Shown: positions 42,935-53,331, numbered from the stretch's first letter. The stretch is 64,000 nt of DNA from Arsenophonus sp046530735 (GCA_046530735.1 JBHEQV010000024.1:20276-84275); one strand, 5' to 3'. Translations and numbers: made by a program. Notes: generated by a model from the sequence alone, not told the origin.

Positions 42935-43687
42935 TTAAAAACAATCTTTTAGTTTGCGAATTTTAGCAAATACATCATAACTTGAACAAGTAACAGGAGA
43001 AAATCCCAATACTTTTTGTAAATAAGGATCATTACATCTTAAGAAGATATTGATTTTTTTTTCAACCTTAAGTTGTGATGGCAGAGTAGATTCTTTTTTG
43101 GCTTGTTTTTTATTTATGACTAAAGTATAAGCTTTTATTGCCTCATCATGAGGCATGATATAACTTGCAAATACCATATTTGCAGCTGTGTACTCATGTG
43201 CACAACAGACTAACGTTTCATCAGGTAAAGCTTTAAGCGTTTCAATTGAGTGATACATTTGTTCAATTGTTCCTTCAAAAACACGTCCACAACCACCAGA
43301 AAACAAGATGTCACCACAAAATAAATAGGGTTTTTGATAGTAAGCAACATGTCCTAATGTATGTCCTGGTACGGCAAAAATTTTCCATGAAAAATCAGAA
43401 AAATTTAGCTGTTCTCCACCTTTTATTACAGATATTTTTCCTTTATCAATGGTTTCCATTGGGCCATAAACAACTAACTCAGGATAACATTTTTGTAATT
43501 CTTTGACGCCATCGACGTGATCATGATGATGGTGAGTGAGTAAAATAGCAACTGGTTTTATGATTTTTTGTTGTAAAAATTTCTTTACTGGCTTAGCGGT
43601 ACCAGGATCAACAATAATACAGTTACCTTGATAGGTTAATAGCCATATATAATTATCAACTAAAGAAGGAATTTTAATAAGCTCCAT
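42935..43687 (-). CDS. gloB: Hydroxyacylglutathione hydrolase (glyoxalase II)
   Basis: Hydrolyses S-lactoylglutathione to lactate and glutathione, the second step of methylglyoxal detoxification. It has 250 residues (251 in E. coli). The metallo-beta-lactamase metal site THHHHDHVDG lies at about residues 51-60. GHTLGHVAYY, FCGDILFSGGCGRVFEG and CCAHEYT supply the other ligands. It is divergent from yafS with 41 bases between starts. The downstream mltD is dead. Confidence 0.95.
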   Translation of the reverse strand: MELIKIPSLVDNYIWLLTYQGNCIIVDPGTAKPVKKFLQQKIIKPVAILLTHHHHDHVDGVKELQKCYPELVVYGPMETIDKGKISVIKGGEQLNFSDFSWKIFAVPGHTLGHVAYYQKPYLFCGDILFSGGCGRVFEGTIEQMYHSIETLKALPDETLVCCAHEYTAANMVFASYIMPHDEAIKAYTLVINKKQAKKESTLPSQLKVEKKINIFLRCNDPYLQKVLGFSPVTCSSYDVFAKIRKLKDCF

Positions 43688-43728
43688 AATATAATAAATG
43701 CCTCATATCTAAAAAAGGGCGTATTACA

Positions 43729-44445
43729 ATGAAATCGGCTCGTATTGCTAAATGGTCTAAAATACCTGACTCCTGGAAAGATATTCCATGGGGAAATTAT
43801 TATCTTATTGCATTGAACCAGCATCTAGAACCATGGTGGCCAAAAATATTTGGTTTTCATTTACTAAAAATTAGTCAATTTAGTTTACAGATTGATACTC
43901 AAGCATCATTGATTACCCATCAATTTAGCATGAATATAGGTGGAAGTAACTGTCAATTATTAGGTGATCCTAATGAAATGCCTTTCGAGGACAAATCCAT
44001 CGATGCCTGTCTTTTGATACAACAACTATCTTACAGTACTAATCCACATTGGTTATTGCGTGAAGTCGATAGGATTTTAGTTGATGATGGTTGGCTAATT
44101 TTATCTAATTTTAATCCCTTTAGTTTATTAGGGATAGGGAAATATATTCCTCTTTTTCGTAATCGGCAACCCTATCATAGTCATATGTTTTCAACCTGGC
44201 GTCAAGTTGATTGGTTGAGCTTATTAAATTACGAAATACTGCAGCAACAAAGTTTTCAACTTATACCTTGGATAAGCCCTGATCATTTTATCAATAAAAA
44301 TCTACAATTTGCCGGTTGTATCAACCTTATCATTGCTCGTAAAAGAACATTACCATTGACATCAATACCAATAAAATTGATGCGAACTCGCATAAAAATA
44401 GGTAGTATATTGGGGGTTGTTAAATATTGGCGTAAACGTCATTAA
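43729..44445 (+). CDS. yafS: Class I SAM-dependent methyltransferase YafS
   Basis: A 238-residue protein (240 in E. coli) of unassigned substrate. Methyltransferase features are the LLGDPNEMPFEDKSIDACLL block (about 82-101) and LREVDRILVDDGWLILSNFNP (about 120). ILPW-type and LIIARKRT C-terminal segments are present. The SAM-binding glycine motif I is weak, as in the family. It is divergent from gloB, and its 3' end overlaps rnhA (opposite strand) by 26 bases. Confidence 0.93.
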   Translation: MKSARIAKWSKIPDSWKDIPWGNYYLIALNQHLEPWWPKIFGFHLLKISQFSLQIDTQASLITHQFSMNIGGSNCQLLGDPNEMPFEDKSIDACLLIQQLSYSTNPHWLLREVDRILVDDGWLILSNFNPFSLLGIGKYIPLFRNRQPYHSHMFSTWRQVDWLSLLNYEILQQQSFQLIPWISPDHFINKNLQFAGCINLIIARKRTLPLTSIPIKLMRTRIKIGSILGVVKYWRKRH

Positions 44446-44911
44446 TTTTCTCTGTTTGGTAACCGCTATCCTTTTCTGTTGGTGAATTTGCCGCATTCCT
44501 TGCTAATTCATCGCATAGTTCATTTTCTGGATGTCCTGTATGGCCTTTGACCCACTGCCATTCTATTTGATGATGAGAAATTGCGATGTCTAATCGTTGC
44601 CATAAATCAACATTTAAAACAGGCGATTTATTTGCCCGTCGCCATTGGCGATTTTTCCAGTTTTGTATCCATTGCATGATCCCATAACGTACATATTGAC
44701 TATCAGTCGTTAGAATAACATAACAAGATTGTTTAAGTGTTTCCAAGCCAATAATTGCACCTATTAACTCCATGCGATTATTGGTAGTACAAAAATATCC
44801 TTTGCTTAATGTTTTTTCATGTCTATAATATCGTAGTAAGATACCATAACCACCTGCACCTGGATTGCCTAAGCAAGAACCATCGGTGAAAATTTCTACA
44901 TGTTTCGTCAT
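44420..44911 (-). CDS. rnhA: Ribonuclease HI
   Basis: Degrades RNA in RNA-DNA hybrids. It has 163 residues (155 in E. coli). The catalytic acidic residues are in VEIFTDGSCLGNPG (D10), NNRMELIGAI (E48) and LTTDSQYVRYG (D70), with GHTGHPENELCDELAR (H124, D134) after them. The C-terminus is extended by about eight residues (KINDVYANI), and this extension overlaps the 3' end of yafS. It is divergent from dnaQ with 65 bases between starts. Confidence 0.96.
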   Translation of the reverse strand: MTKHVEIFTDGSCLGNPGAGGYGILLRYYRHEKTLSKGYFCTTNNRMELIGAIIGLETLKQSCYVILTTDSQYVRYGIMQWIQNWKNRQWRRANKSPVLNVDLWQRLDIAISHHQIEWQWVKGHTGHPENELCDELARNAANSPTEKDSGYQTEKINDVYANI

Positions 44912-44976
44912 TTTTTATAAACTCATTTTATTTGTGATTTATTACCCTAAGTCTGATATTATAGGAATAATATACA

Positions 44977-45720
44977 GTGATTACACGACAAATTGTTCTT
45001 GATACGGAAACTACTGGTATGAATAAGCTAGGGATCCACTATGAAGGACATAATATTATTGAAATTGGCGCGGTGGAAGTGATTAATCGCCGTTTAACTG
45101 GTCGTCATTTTCATGTTTATATAAAACCAACACGATTAGTTGATCCTGAAGCTTTCAAAATTCATGGAATTAGTGATGAGTTTTTACAAACTAAGCCAAC
45201 TTTTGCTGAAATAGCAGATAAATTTTTAAATTTTATTCGCGGTTCTGAGTTAGTTATCCATAATGCCCCTTTTGATATTGGATTTATAGATTATGAGTTT
45301 TCTAAGTTAAATAGAGATATTCCACCAACAATAAACTTTTGTCAGATTACTGATAGCTTGATATTGGCTAGAAAGCTTTTTCCAGGAAAACGTAATAATC
45401 TTGATGCTTTATGTGATCGCTATCATATCAATAATTCAAAACGTACATTACACGGAGCATTGCTCGATTCTGAGATTTTAGCCGAAGTCTATATGGCAAT
45501 GACGGGAGGACAAACCTCTTTACCTTTTCCAGTTGATTCAGAATCTGATAGTAAAATCTATAGAACTGATATTAAACGAATAGAACAAAAAGCAATGAAA
45601 TTATTAATAATTTATGCTAATCAAGAAGAAATTATTGCCCATGAAGCAAAATTAGATCTAATTGAAAAAAAAAGTAGAAAAATTTCTCTTTGGCGTTCAT
45701 GTAATAGCAAAAATAATTAG
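44977..45720 (+). CDS. dnaQ: DNA polymerase III epsilon subunit (proofreading exonuclease)
   Basis: The 3'-5' proofreading subunit of the replicase. It has 247 residues. Exonuclease motifs are Exo I VLDTETTGM, Exo II HNAPFDIGFID, and Exo IIIe HGALLDSEILAEVYMAMTGG. The start is GTG 44977 (MITRQIVLD), three residues shorter than E. coli, with AGGA further upstream; no closer ATG exists in frame. The C-terminal alpha-binding tail is present but lower in similarity. Proofreading is therefore probably retained despite genome decay. Confidence 0.95.
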   Translation: MITRQIVLDTETTGMNKLGIHYEGHNIIEIGAVEVINRRLTGRHFHVYIKPTRLVDPEAFKIHGISDEFLQTKPTFAEIADKFLNFIRGSELVIHNAPFDIGFIDYEFSKLNRDIPPTINFCQITDSLILARKLFPGKRNNLDALCDRYHINNSKRTLHGALLDSEILAEVYMAMTGGQTSLPFPVDSESDSKIYRTDIKRIEQKAMKLLIIYANQEEIIAHEAKLDLIEKKSRKISLWRSCNSKNN

Positions 45721-45797
45721 GTTAAATATTAACCATAATACTGATATCTTAAAATATGAAAACAGTGATATTTATAAAAATATTAACGTATAGATTA

Positions 45798-45826
45798 TTG
45801 ATTCGTAATATTATGACCGTTTTTAA
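45798..45826 (+). promoter_or_regulatory. Possible promoter of tRNA-Asp
   Basis: TTGATT at 45798 and TTTTAA at 45821 are separated by 17 bases, 15 bases before the tRNA. The match to sigma-70 is moderate and the AT-rich background makes chance likely. Confidence 0.3.
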
Positions 45827-45840
45827 ATCAATTATACCAT

Positions 45841-45917
45841 GGTGCGGTAGTTCAGTTGGTTAGAATACCGGCCTGTCACGCCGGGGGTCGCGGGTTCAAG
45901 TCCCGTCCGCACCGCCA
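45841..45917 (+). tRNA. aspV: tRNA-Asp (GUC)
   Basis: A 77-base cloverleaf with encoded CCA. The acceptor GGTGCGG pairs with CCGCACC, the anticodon loop CTGTCAC has GTC at positions 34-36, and the T-arm is GCGGGTTCAAGTCCCGT. It differs from E. coli tRNA-Asp at a few paired positions with compensation. It lies after dnaQ, the position of aspV in E. coli. GluQ, which modifies tRNA-Asp, is dead in this same window. Confidence 0.98.
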
Positions 45918-45924
45918 ATTTTAT

Positions 45925-45956
45925 AAAACCCTGAGCACACAAACCTCTGGGTTTTT
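45925..45956 (+). terminator. Terminator of tRNA-Asp
   Basis: AAAACCC pairs with GGGTTTT, with a further GAG/CTC pairing past one mismatch, followed by a T-rich stretch, 8 bases after the tRNA. Confidence 0.75.
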
Positions 45957-46299
45957 CTTTTAAAAAATTTTCTTTTTCCAGAAAATTAGATCCAATATAA
46001 CAGCATTTTTATTTATAAAAATTATGGTTCATGTTTTGATTTTTGTTATAGTATAAAAGTGTACTGTTATTATTGTTTCATTCACTTATTTTATTTTTTC
46101 TGTTGATTAAAATTTTATTACCACTTATTAGTTATAGAGGATATCTAGATAAGATTTTAGCTGTTAAGCTGAGAAAGTAACCTTAAGAAAATCAGTATAA
46201 ATATGCTATTTATTAAACTTAAATAATCTAATGAAGGTATTCTAACTCTTTAACCGCAGTAACGAGTTCAGTAAGTAAAATGTAAACCCCCAAAAACTT
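45957..46299. other. Spacer after tRNA-Asp
   Basis: No gene is recognised. Confidence 0.4.
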
Positions 46300-47300
46300 T
46301 TGAGTCATCATGATGCTCAATTACGGGATATATAAAGCTCCCATGATAACTAGAGAATTTACGATATGAATATATCCCTATTAACGTTGATATCGTAAAA
46401 CATCAGATAACCAAGCTCATTTTATTAATGGAGCATACAGGTGAAATTATCGATAAATGAGTTAAACGAGATACTTTATTAGAATATTTCAGTAATCATA
46501 AACCTTATATTATTGTCATGAAAGTTTGCAGGGATTATCAGTTTTAAGATCGTGAACTGAAAAACTAGGAATTCAAGTTTGATCACTTAAAGGTAAATTC
46601 GTTAAAACATTCCCTGATGGTAACAAAAATAACATTATGAATTCTCGCGCTACTAGCTTACTACTCAGCAACCAAGTAAAGGAATTGTAAAAATCGAAGA
46701 GGAGTAGTCTGTACTATCTCTACATAATATTCATCACTAGATGATGAAGTTTTATACGACCCCAGATCAACGAAATACATGGATTATTAGTAGAATTTGA
46801 TAAAACAATACATAATACGCGGTTGTTACTCAACAATATTGTATCATAAGTGATTGATCACTTGAAGGAAAACTTATCGACATTTCTTATTTATAAGATT
46901 GAAGAGCAACTAACTGCTGCCTTCTAAAACAGAACAAGAGGTATGTCAGCAAATTATTAAAATCTACGTTGTTAGGCTGCTTATTGCTACTGCTATAGTA
47001 GTTGCCACAATTAGGAAATTGTGCTAATGAATTTCAGTCAGAAGAAGAGTTTTCTATATTATATTGGACTAATCCCAAAAAACTAGCACTGACTGGAAAG
47101 TTCAACTACTGAGTATCAGAAAACGTGCTGTATACCTATTTACGAACGCTGCTTATCCTTGGCGCAATGGTTCTCAAACTACACTGCTACCAAAAAATTT
47201 GTTCCAGTGGGTTACAGCTATAATAAAAAGGCGACCATCCAAGCGATGTAGTCAATGATTGAATAACTAAGAAGATATGTGCGGTTACACACATGGTTGT
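46300..47300 (+). mobile_element. IS110-family transposase remnant
   Basis: On the plus strand INVDIVKHQITKLILLMEHT, then KRDTLLEYFSNHKPYIIVMK (about 46390-46530), match the DEDD N-terminal domain of IS110 transposases ('GIDVAKHxxQLxxxDxxG...'). Near the 3' end RKRAVYLFTNAAYPWRNGSQ (about 47110-47170) and WVTAIIKRRPSKR match 'KRGDxYLRTLLIHGAR' and 'WxQxLLxRRPxNV'. Many stops are present. It is the only copy in this window. Confidence 0.8.
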
Positions 47301-47655
47301 TGGCTTTGGTTGCCTATGATCGATCCGGAGCTACGACAAGAACACGTCAACGTCAAATCGTTTTAAGTAATTTGCGTTGATAAACATAAACTCTTTTAAA
47401 TATTAAGGGTGAATGCTAAAAGATTGCCTAGTCAATCGTAGTGATGACATCGATAGATAAGATCTAGACTTGCTAAACTTATATTGCTTTTAAACTTAAA
47501 TCTTATTACGAAAATAAAGCTGCAAGTCAGAATATTACATAGAAGGAGAGGGCTACTGCAACGGCTAAAGCAAGGCTGGATATAGAGCTACCACTTGTTA
47601 TCAATGTCTGAAATTCGAATGTCTTGCAAACAGGGATGCGTTCATATAGTAAATA
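47301..47655. other. Spacer upstream of tktA
   Basis: No intact gene. The last ~150 bases before tktA (47520-47640) are less AT-rich than average and may be the eroded end of the IS110 element or of a host gene; unidentified. Confidence 0.4.
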
Positions 47656-49647
47656 ATGATCACTCGTAAAATCCTTGCTAATGCTATCCGTTTCCTCAGT
47701 ATGGATGCAGTACAGAAAGCAAAATCAGGGCATCCAGGTACGCCAATGGGAATGGCAGATATTGCTGAAGTATTCTGGCGTGACTATTTGAATCATAATC
47801 CTACTAATCCTAAATGGATAAATCGTGACCGTTTTATATTATCTAATGGTCATGGTTCTATGCTACTTTATAGCTTACTACATCTTAGCGGTTATGATTT
47901 ATCAATCAAAGAATTAAAAAATTTTCGTCAACTTTATTCAAAAACACCGGGACATCCCGAATATGGTTATACACCAGGTGTTGAAACCACGACTGGCCCA
48001 CTTGGACAAGGAATCGCAAATGCAGTAGGATTTGCTATTGCTGAACGAACATTGGCAGCTCAATTTAATCGTCCAAACCATACTATTGTTGATCATTATA
48101 CCTATGTATTTATGGGTGATGGTTGCATGATGGAAGGAATTTCACATGAAGCTTGCTCACTGGCAGGAACACTAAAATTAGGTAAATTAATTGCTTTCTA
48201 TGATGATAATGGCATTTCAATTGATGGTGAGGTAGAAGGTTGGTTTACTGATAACACTGCTGAACGTTTTACTGCTTATCACTGGCATGTTATCAATGGT
48301 ATTGATGGACATGATCCTGAAAAAATCAAATCAGCAATAGAGCAAGCCCATAAAGTTACCGATAAACCCTCTTTATTAATTTGTAAAACAATAATTGGCT
48401 ATGGTTCGCCACATAAGGCTGGTTCTAAAGAAGCCCATGGTTCACCATTAGGTGAAACCGAGATTGCAGAAACCCGTATCGCACTAAATTGGTCATATCC
48501 ACCTTTCGAAATACCAGCTGATATTTATCAAGCCTGGGATGCTCGTGAAATAGGTCAGAAAAAAGAAGCTACCTGGTATGAAAAATTTTCTGCATATCAA
48601 CAGACTTTTCCGCAACTTGCAGATGAATTTATCCGTCGTACCAAAGGTGAATTACCGACTAATTGGCAAACTATTGCGAATGATTTTATCACGGAATTGC
48701 AACGTAATCCTGCTAATATTGCCAGCCGTAAAGCCTCACAAAATACATTAGAAGTTTTCGGTAAAGTGTTGCCTGAACTTTTAGGCGGCTCCGCTGATTT
48801 AGCGCCAAGTAATTTAACTATGTGGTCAGCTTCTAAGTCAATAAAAGATTCTCCAGCAGGGAATTACATTCACTACGGTGTGCGTGAATTTGGTATGTCG
48901 GCTATTATGAATGGTATCGCCTTACATGGCGGTTTTATACCTTATGGTTCAACTTTTTTAATGTTTGTTGAGTATGCGCATAATGCAGTACGCATGGCTG
49001 CATTAATGAAAATTAGAAGTATCTTTATCTATACTCATGATTCTATTGGTCTAGGTCAGGATGGCCCAACTCATCAACCTGTTGAGCAATTAGCCAGTTT
49101 GCGTATGACACCTAATATGAGTATTTGGCGCCCTTGTGATCAAGTTGAATCAGCCATTTCATGGCAATATGCGATTGAACGTGACAATGGGCCAAGTGCA
49201 TTAATTTTTTCTCGTCAAAATCTTGATCAGCAACCACGAGATACTAAACAGTTAAATAATATTATTAAGGGAGGTTATGTTTTAAAAGATAGTAAAACAA
49301 CGCCCATGCTTATTTTGATTGCAACTGGATCTGAAGTTGATTTAGCGGTTAAGGCTTACGAAAAGTTGACTTCCGAAGGCTATGAAATACGAGTTGTTTC
49401 TATGCCATCAACGGATACTTTTGATAAACAAAACGCCACTTATCGTGAATCTGTATTACCTTCTTCAGTTGCACGGCTTGCTATTGAAGCTGGAATTGTA
49501 GATTATTGGTATAAATATGTTGGTACAACCGGTGCAGTTATTGGTATGCATACTTTTGGTGAATCAGCACCGGCAGAAGTTTTATTTAAAACATTTGGTT
49601 TTAGCGTAGAAAATGTAATTGCAAAAGCTAAATCTTTATTGCCTTAA
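47656..49647 (+). CDS. tktA: Transketolase
   Basis: A thiamine-diphosphate enzyme of the non-oxidative pentose phosphate pathway. It has 663 residues, the E. coli length. N-terminal KSGHPGTPMGMADIAEVFW and SNGHGSMLLYSLLHLSGY bind TPP. GDGCMMEGISHEACSLAG is the ThDP motif. The Pyr domain has GVREFGMSAIMNGIALHGG and a C-terminal VVSMPST region. The upstream region is not strong in signals. It is followed 270 bases later by epd-pgk-fbaA on the same strand, as in E. coli. Confidence 0.97.
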   Translation: MITRKILANAIRFLSMDAVQKAKSGHPGTPMGMADIAEVFWRDYLNHNPTNPKWINRDRFILSNGHGSMLLYSLLHLSGYDLSIKELKNFRQLYSKTPGHPEYGYTPGVETTTGPLGQGIANAVGFAIAERTLAAQFNRPNHTIVDHYTYVFMGDGCMMEGISHEACSLAGTLKLGKLIAFYDDNGISIDGEVEGWFTDNTAERFTAYHWHVINGIDGHDPEKIKSAIEQAHKVTDKPSLLICKTIIGYGSPHKAGSKEAHGSPLGETEIAETRIALNWSYPPFEIPADIYQAWDAREIGQKKEATWYEKFSAYQQTFPQLADEFIRRTKGELPTNWQTIANDFITELQRNPANIASRKASQNTLEVFGKVLPELLGGSADLAPSNLTMWSASKSIKDSPAGNYIHYGVREFGMSAIMNGIALHGGFIPYGSTFLMFVEYAHNAVRMAALMKIRSIFIYTHDSIGLGQDGPTHQPVEQLASLRMTPNMSIWRPCDQVESAISWQYAIERDNGPSALIFSRQNLDQQPRDTKQLNNIIKGGYVLKDSKTTPMLILIATGSEVDLAVKAYEKLTSEGYEIRVVSMPSTDTFDKQNATYRESVLPSSVARLAIEAGIVDYWYKYVGTTGAVIGMHTFGESAPAEVLFKTFGFSVENVIAKAKSLLP

Positions 49648-49708
49648 TTGACTAAAATAATATGAGCGTATTATTACAATTTTATATGATTAGATGCGCT
49701 CTTTTTAT

Positions 49709-49732
49709 TACAGCAGATATGATTCTGCTGTA
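49709..49732 (+). terminator. Hairpin downstream of tktA
   Basis: An 8-bp stem TACAGCAG/CTGCTGTA with an 8-base loop lies about 60 bases after the tktA stop. A weak T-rich tail follows. Just before it, GAGCG...CGCTC then CTTTTTATT could form an alternative stem. Confidence 0.45.
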
Positions 49733-49917
49733 TTGTAATCTTCTTTTCAAGATTTTACCGATCAAATTAAGTTGAAACGTTTCTTTTTCATAAAATTAAT
49801 AGATTTATTGATATAAATCACATTTTTTATGATTGATAATAAAAATTCTAAGTACAAAATCTGTAATTATCAGTATTCTTACCATTAATAAATTAGTTGT
49901 TATATTGAAGGAATAGT

Positions 49918-50949
49918 ATGGTAGTTAAAGTAGCAATTAATGGTTTTGGTCGAATAGGACGTAGCATATTAAGAGCGCTTTATGAATCAGATCACCGAGC
50001 TCAAATTGCTGTTGTTGCTATTAATGAAATTGCCGCTTCGGAAGGAATAGCGCATTTATTAAAGTATGATTCTAGTCATGGTCGATTTGTCTGGGATGTA
50101 CAGTTGAATAACGATTTATTAGTTGTAGATAATGATAATATACATCTTTTTCATCAATCTGAGATTGAAAAACTAACATGGCGAGCACTAGATATTGATA
50201 TAGTACTCGATTGTACCGGTGTTTATGGATCAAAGACCGATGGTTATGCGCATTTATCTAGTGGTGCAAAAAAAGTTCTATTTTCTCATCCTGGGAGTAC
50301 TGATCTTGATGCAACTATTGTCTATGGTGTTAATGAAACCAGTTTGAAAAATAGTGATCAATTAGTATCAAACGCATCATGTACTACAAATTGTATTATT
50401 CCAGTGATAAAAATATTAGATGATGCTTTGGATATTGAATTTGGTACAGTAACAACAATTCATGCTTCAATGAATGATCAGCCAGTTATTGATTCTTATC
50501 ACACAGACTTACGTCGAACACGTGCTGCTAGTCAATCTATTATTCCTGTTGATACTAAATTAGCTGCTGGAATCACACGAATATTTCCTAAATTCAAAGA
50601 TCATTTTGAAGCAATATCAATTCGGGTACCAACTATCAATGTAACGGCAATAGATCTTAATGTGACAGTAAGATCTAAAGTAACAGTTACGAAAGTTAAT
50701 CAGATATTGCAACAGGCAGCAAAGGGTTTATTTCGTGGTATAGTTGATTATACTGAATTGCCATTAGTATCAACCGATTTTAATCATGACCCACATAGTG
50801 CTATTGTAGATAGCACACAAACACGAGTTAGTGGGCAACACCTGATTAAGATTTTAGTTTGGTGTGATAATGAATGGGGTTTTGCCAATCGTATGCTTGA
50901 TACAACATTAGCAATGGCTGCTACTGGTTTTAACAAATTTATCTGTTAA
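49918..50949 (+). CDS. epd: D-erythrose-4-phosphate dehydrogenase
   Basis: An NAD-dependent enzyme of the GAPDH superfamily that oxidises erythrose 4-phosphate toward pyridoxal phosphate. It has 343 residues (339 in E. coli). The Rossmann motif is AINGFGRIGRS at the N-terminus, and the active-site cysteine lies in SNASCTTNCIIP (about 155). TRAASQSIIPVDTKLA and VWCDNEWGFANRMLDT are present. A good AGGAAT precedes ATG. It could also serve as a GAPDH if gapA is lost, but this cannot be judged here. First of epd-pgk-fbaA. Confidence 0.95.
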   Translation: MVVKVAINGFGRIGRSILRALYESDHRAQIAVVAINEIAASEGIAHLLKYDSSHGRFVWDVQLNNDLLVVDNDNIHLFHQSEIEKLTWRALDIDIVLDCTGVYGSKTDGYAHLSSGAKKVLFSHPGSTDLDATIVYGVNETSLKNSDQLVSNASCTTNCIIPVIKILDDALDIEFGTVTTIHASMNDQPVIDSYHTDLRRTRAASQSIIPVDTKLAAGITRIFPKFKDHFEAISIRVPTINVTAIDLNVTVRSKVTVTKVNQILQQAAKGLFRGIVDYTELPLVSTDFNHDPHSAIVDSTQTRVSGQHLIKILVWCDNEWGFANRMLDTTLAMAATGFNKFIC

Positions 50950-51028
50950 CAGACAGTATAGCCCAATATTGTTTCCCTATACGCAACAGAGATAATAATT
51001 TAAAAAAAAATTAATGAAAGGATTTAGA

Positions 51029-52192
51029 ATGTCTATAATTAAGATGAGCGATCTAGATCTAGAGGGTAAAAAAATATTCATCCGAGCTGATCTAAACGTT
51101 CCTGTTAAAGATGGAAAAGTTACCTCTGATACACGAATTTGCGCTTCTTTACCAACGATTGAAACTGCTTTAAAACAAGGCGCAAAGGTAATGGTAACAT
51201 CTCATTTAGGTCGCCCGATTGAAGGTGAGTATAATCAGGAGTTTTCATTAAAACCCATTGTAGACTATTTACTAGATAAGTTAGACTATCCTATTTATTT
51301 GGTAAAAGATTATTTAAATGGGGTTGAAGTTTATAATAGTGAGCTGGTGGTTCTTGAGAATGTACGCTTCAATAGGGGTGAAAAAAAGAACGATAAAACC
51401 TTATCTAAGCAATATGCTGCGCTTTGTGATATCTATGTAATGGATGCATTTGGTACCGCGCACCGCACTCAGGCATCAACCCATGGTGTAGCAAAATTTG
51501 CACCTATAGCATGCGCAGGGCTACTTTTATCTGCTGAGATTCACGCATTAAGTAAAGTATTAAAAGATCCTGCCCGTCCAATGGTTGCTATCGTTGGAGG
51601 TTCAAAAGTTTCAACTAAATTAACTATCTTAAATTCTTTAGCAAAAATTGCCGATCAGATTATTTTAGGCGGAGGTATTGCTAATACCTTTATTGCTGCT
51701 AAAGGTCATAAAGTTGGCCGATCTTTATATGAAAATGACTTAATCCCAGAAGCAAAAAAATTATTATCGACTTGCTATATTGCTATACCAACTGACGTTC
51801 GTGTAGCGACAGAATTTTCTGAAACGGCAGAGGCAGTAATAAAATCTGTCAATGACATTAAAGATAACGAACAGATTTTAGACTTAGCTGATAAAACTAC
51901 TGAACATTTAGCCGATATCCTTAAAAAAGCAAAAACAATTTTATGGAATGGCCCGCTTGGTGTTTTTGAATTTCCTAATTTTCGTCATAGCACCGCAGTA
52001 ATTGCACAAGCGATTGCAGAAAGCAACGCTTTTTCTATTGCTGGTGGTGGTGATACGATAGCGGCTATCAATCTTTTTGGTATTGCAGATAAAATCTCTT
52101 ATATTTCTACTGGAGGTGGTGCTTTTCTTAAATTTTTAGAAGGTAAAAAATTGCCAGCAGTTGTAGTATTAGAAGAACGAGCAAAACAGTAA
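51029..52192 (+). CDS. pgk: Phosphoglycerate kinase
   Basis: A glycolytic enzyme transferring phosphate from 1,3-bisphosphoglycerate to ADP. The frame opens at 51014, but the family start MSIIKMSDLDLEGKKIF is at 51029, with AAAGGA before it. That gives 387 residues, exactly the E. coli length. The substrate motif is FIRADLNVPVKDG, with SHLGRP, KVSTKLTIL and the C-terminal nucleotide loop SIAGGGDTIAAI. It starts 79 bases after epd. Confidence 0.97.
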   Translation: MSIIKMSDLDLEGKKIFIRADLNVPVKDGKVTSDTRICASLPTIETALKQGAKVMVTSHLGRPIEGEYNQEFSLKPIVDYLLDKLDYPIYLVKDYLNGVEVYNSELVVLENVRFNRGEKKNDKTLSKQYAALCDIYVMDAFGTAHRTQASTHGVAKFAPIACAGLLLSAEIHALSKVLKDPARPMVAIVGGSKVSTKLTILNSLAKIADQIILGGGIANTFIAAKGHKVGRSLYENDLIPEAKKLLSTCYIAIPTDVRVATEFSETAEAVIKSVNDIKDNEQILDLADKTTEHLADILKKAKTILWNGPLGVFEFPNFRHSTAVIAQAIAESNAFSIAGGGDTIAAINLFGIADKISYISTGGGAFLKFLEGKKLPAVVVLEERAKQ

Positions 52193-52254
52193 TTATATCT
52201 GAATAAATGACAGGTAATATTATATTCGCCTGTCCAATAATAGGACTTTATCTC

Positions 52255-53331
52255 ATGTCTAAATATTTTATAAAACCAGGTGTTATTACCGGAGATGATC
52301 TACAAAAAGTTTTTGCTGTTGCGAAAGAACATAAATTTGCGTTGCCAGCAGTCAATTGTATCGGTACAGATTCAATTAATGCTGTTTTGGAAACCGCTGC
52401 TAAAGTTCGTTCTCCTGTAATTATTCAATTTTCTAACAGTGGTGGTTCGTTCATTGCCGGTAAAGGCCTAAAAACGGAAGGCATGCAAGCTGCGATTTTA
52501 GGGACAATATCAGGTGCTCATCATGTTCATCAAATGGCAAAGCATTACGGTGTTGCTGTAATTTTACACACCGATCATTGTGCACATAAACTATTACCTT
52601 GGATTGATGGACTGGTAGATGCAGGTGAAGAATATTATAAAACCACCAGTAAGCCACTGTTTTCATCCCATATGATTGATTTATCTGAAGAGCCATTGGC
52701 AAAAAATATTGAAATTTGCTCTCAATATTTGCAACGGATAAGCAAAATTGGTATGACACTAGAAATTGAATTAGGTTGTACTGGTGGTGAGGAAGATGGT
52801 ATCGATAACACTAGCTTAGATAATTCATCACTTTATACACAGCCTGAAGATGTCGCTTATGCCTATGAACAATTAACTAAAATTAGTCATAGATTCACTA
52901 TTGCAGCATCTTTTGGTAATGTACATGGTGTTTATAAGAAAGGAAACGTTCAATTAACACCAAAAATTCTTAAGAACTCACAAGAGTACATTGCACAAAA
53001 ATTTAATTTGCCAACGATAAATAATCTAAATTTTGTTTTCCATGGAGGCTCAGGCTCTACTTCTGAGGAGATTAAAGAAGCAGTCAGTTATGGCGTAGTA
53101 AAAATGAATATTGATACTGATACTCAATGGGCGACTTGGAAAGGCATTTTAAATTATTATAAGAAAAATGAAAGTTATCTAAAAAGCCAATTGGGTAATC
53201 CGGAAGGTGAAGATAAACCTAATAAAAAATATTATGACCCTCGTGTTTGGCTGCGTGCGGGTCAGATTTCTATGATTGAACGTTTAGAACTTGCATTTAA
53301 AGAATTAAATTGTGTTAATGTGCTGTATTAA
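52255..53331 (+). CDS. fbaA: Fructose-bisphosphate aldolase, class II
   Basis: A zinc-dependent aldolase cleaving fructose 1,6-bisphosphate. The open frame extends to 52207, but the family start MSKYFIKPGVITGDD is at 52255, with AGGA upstream, giving 358 residues (359 in E. coli). Zn and active-site segments are HTDHCAHKLLPWIDG, LEIELGCTGGEEDG, VHGVYKKGN, HGGSGST and KMNIDTDTQWA. It starts 62 bases after pgk. No clear terminator follows; IS debris begins about 400 bases later. Confidence 0.97.
   Translation: MSKYFIKPGVITGDDLQKVFAVAKEHKFALPAVNCIGTDSINAVLETAAKVRSPVIIQFSNSGGSFIAGKGLKTEGMQAAILGTISGAHHVHQMAKHYGVAVILHTDHCAHKLLPWIDGLVDAGEEYYKTTSKPLFSSHMIDLSEEPLAKNIEICSQYLQRISKIGMTLEIELGCTGGEEDGIDNTSLDNSSLYTQPEDVAYAYEQLTKISHRFTIAASFGNVHGVYKKGNVQLTPKILKNSQEYIAQKFNLPTINNLNFVFHGGSGSTSEEIKEAVSYGVVKMNIDTDTQWATWKGILNYYKKNESYLKSQLGNPEGEDKPNKKYYDPRVWLRAGQISMIERLELAFKELNCVNVLY

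Noticed and set aside
52207..52254. Upstream start of fbaA
   Set aside because: The 16 extra residues are unrelated to the family; MSKYF at 52255 aligns with E. coli FbaA.
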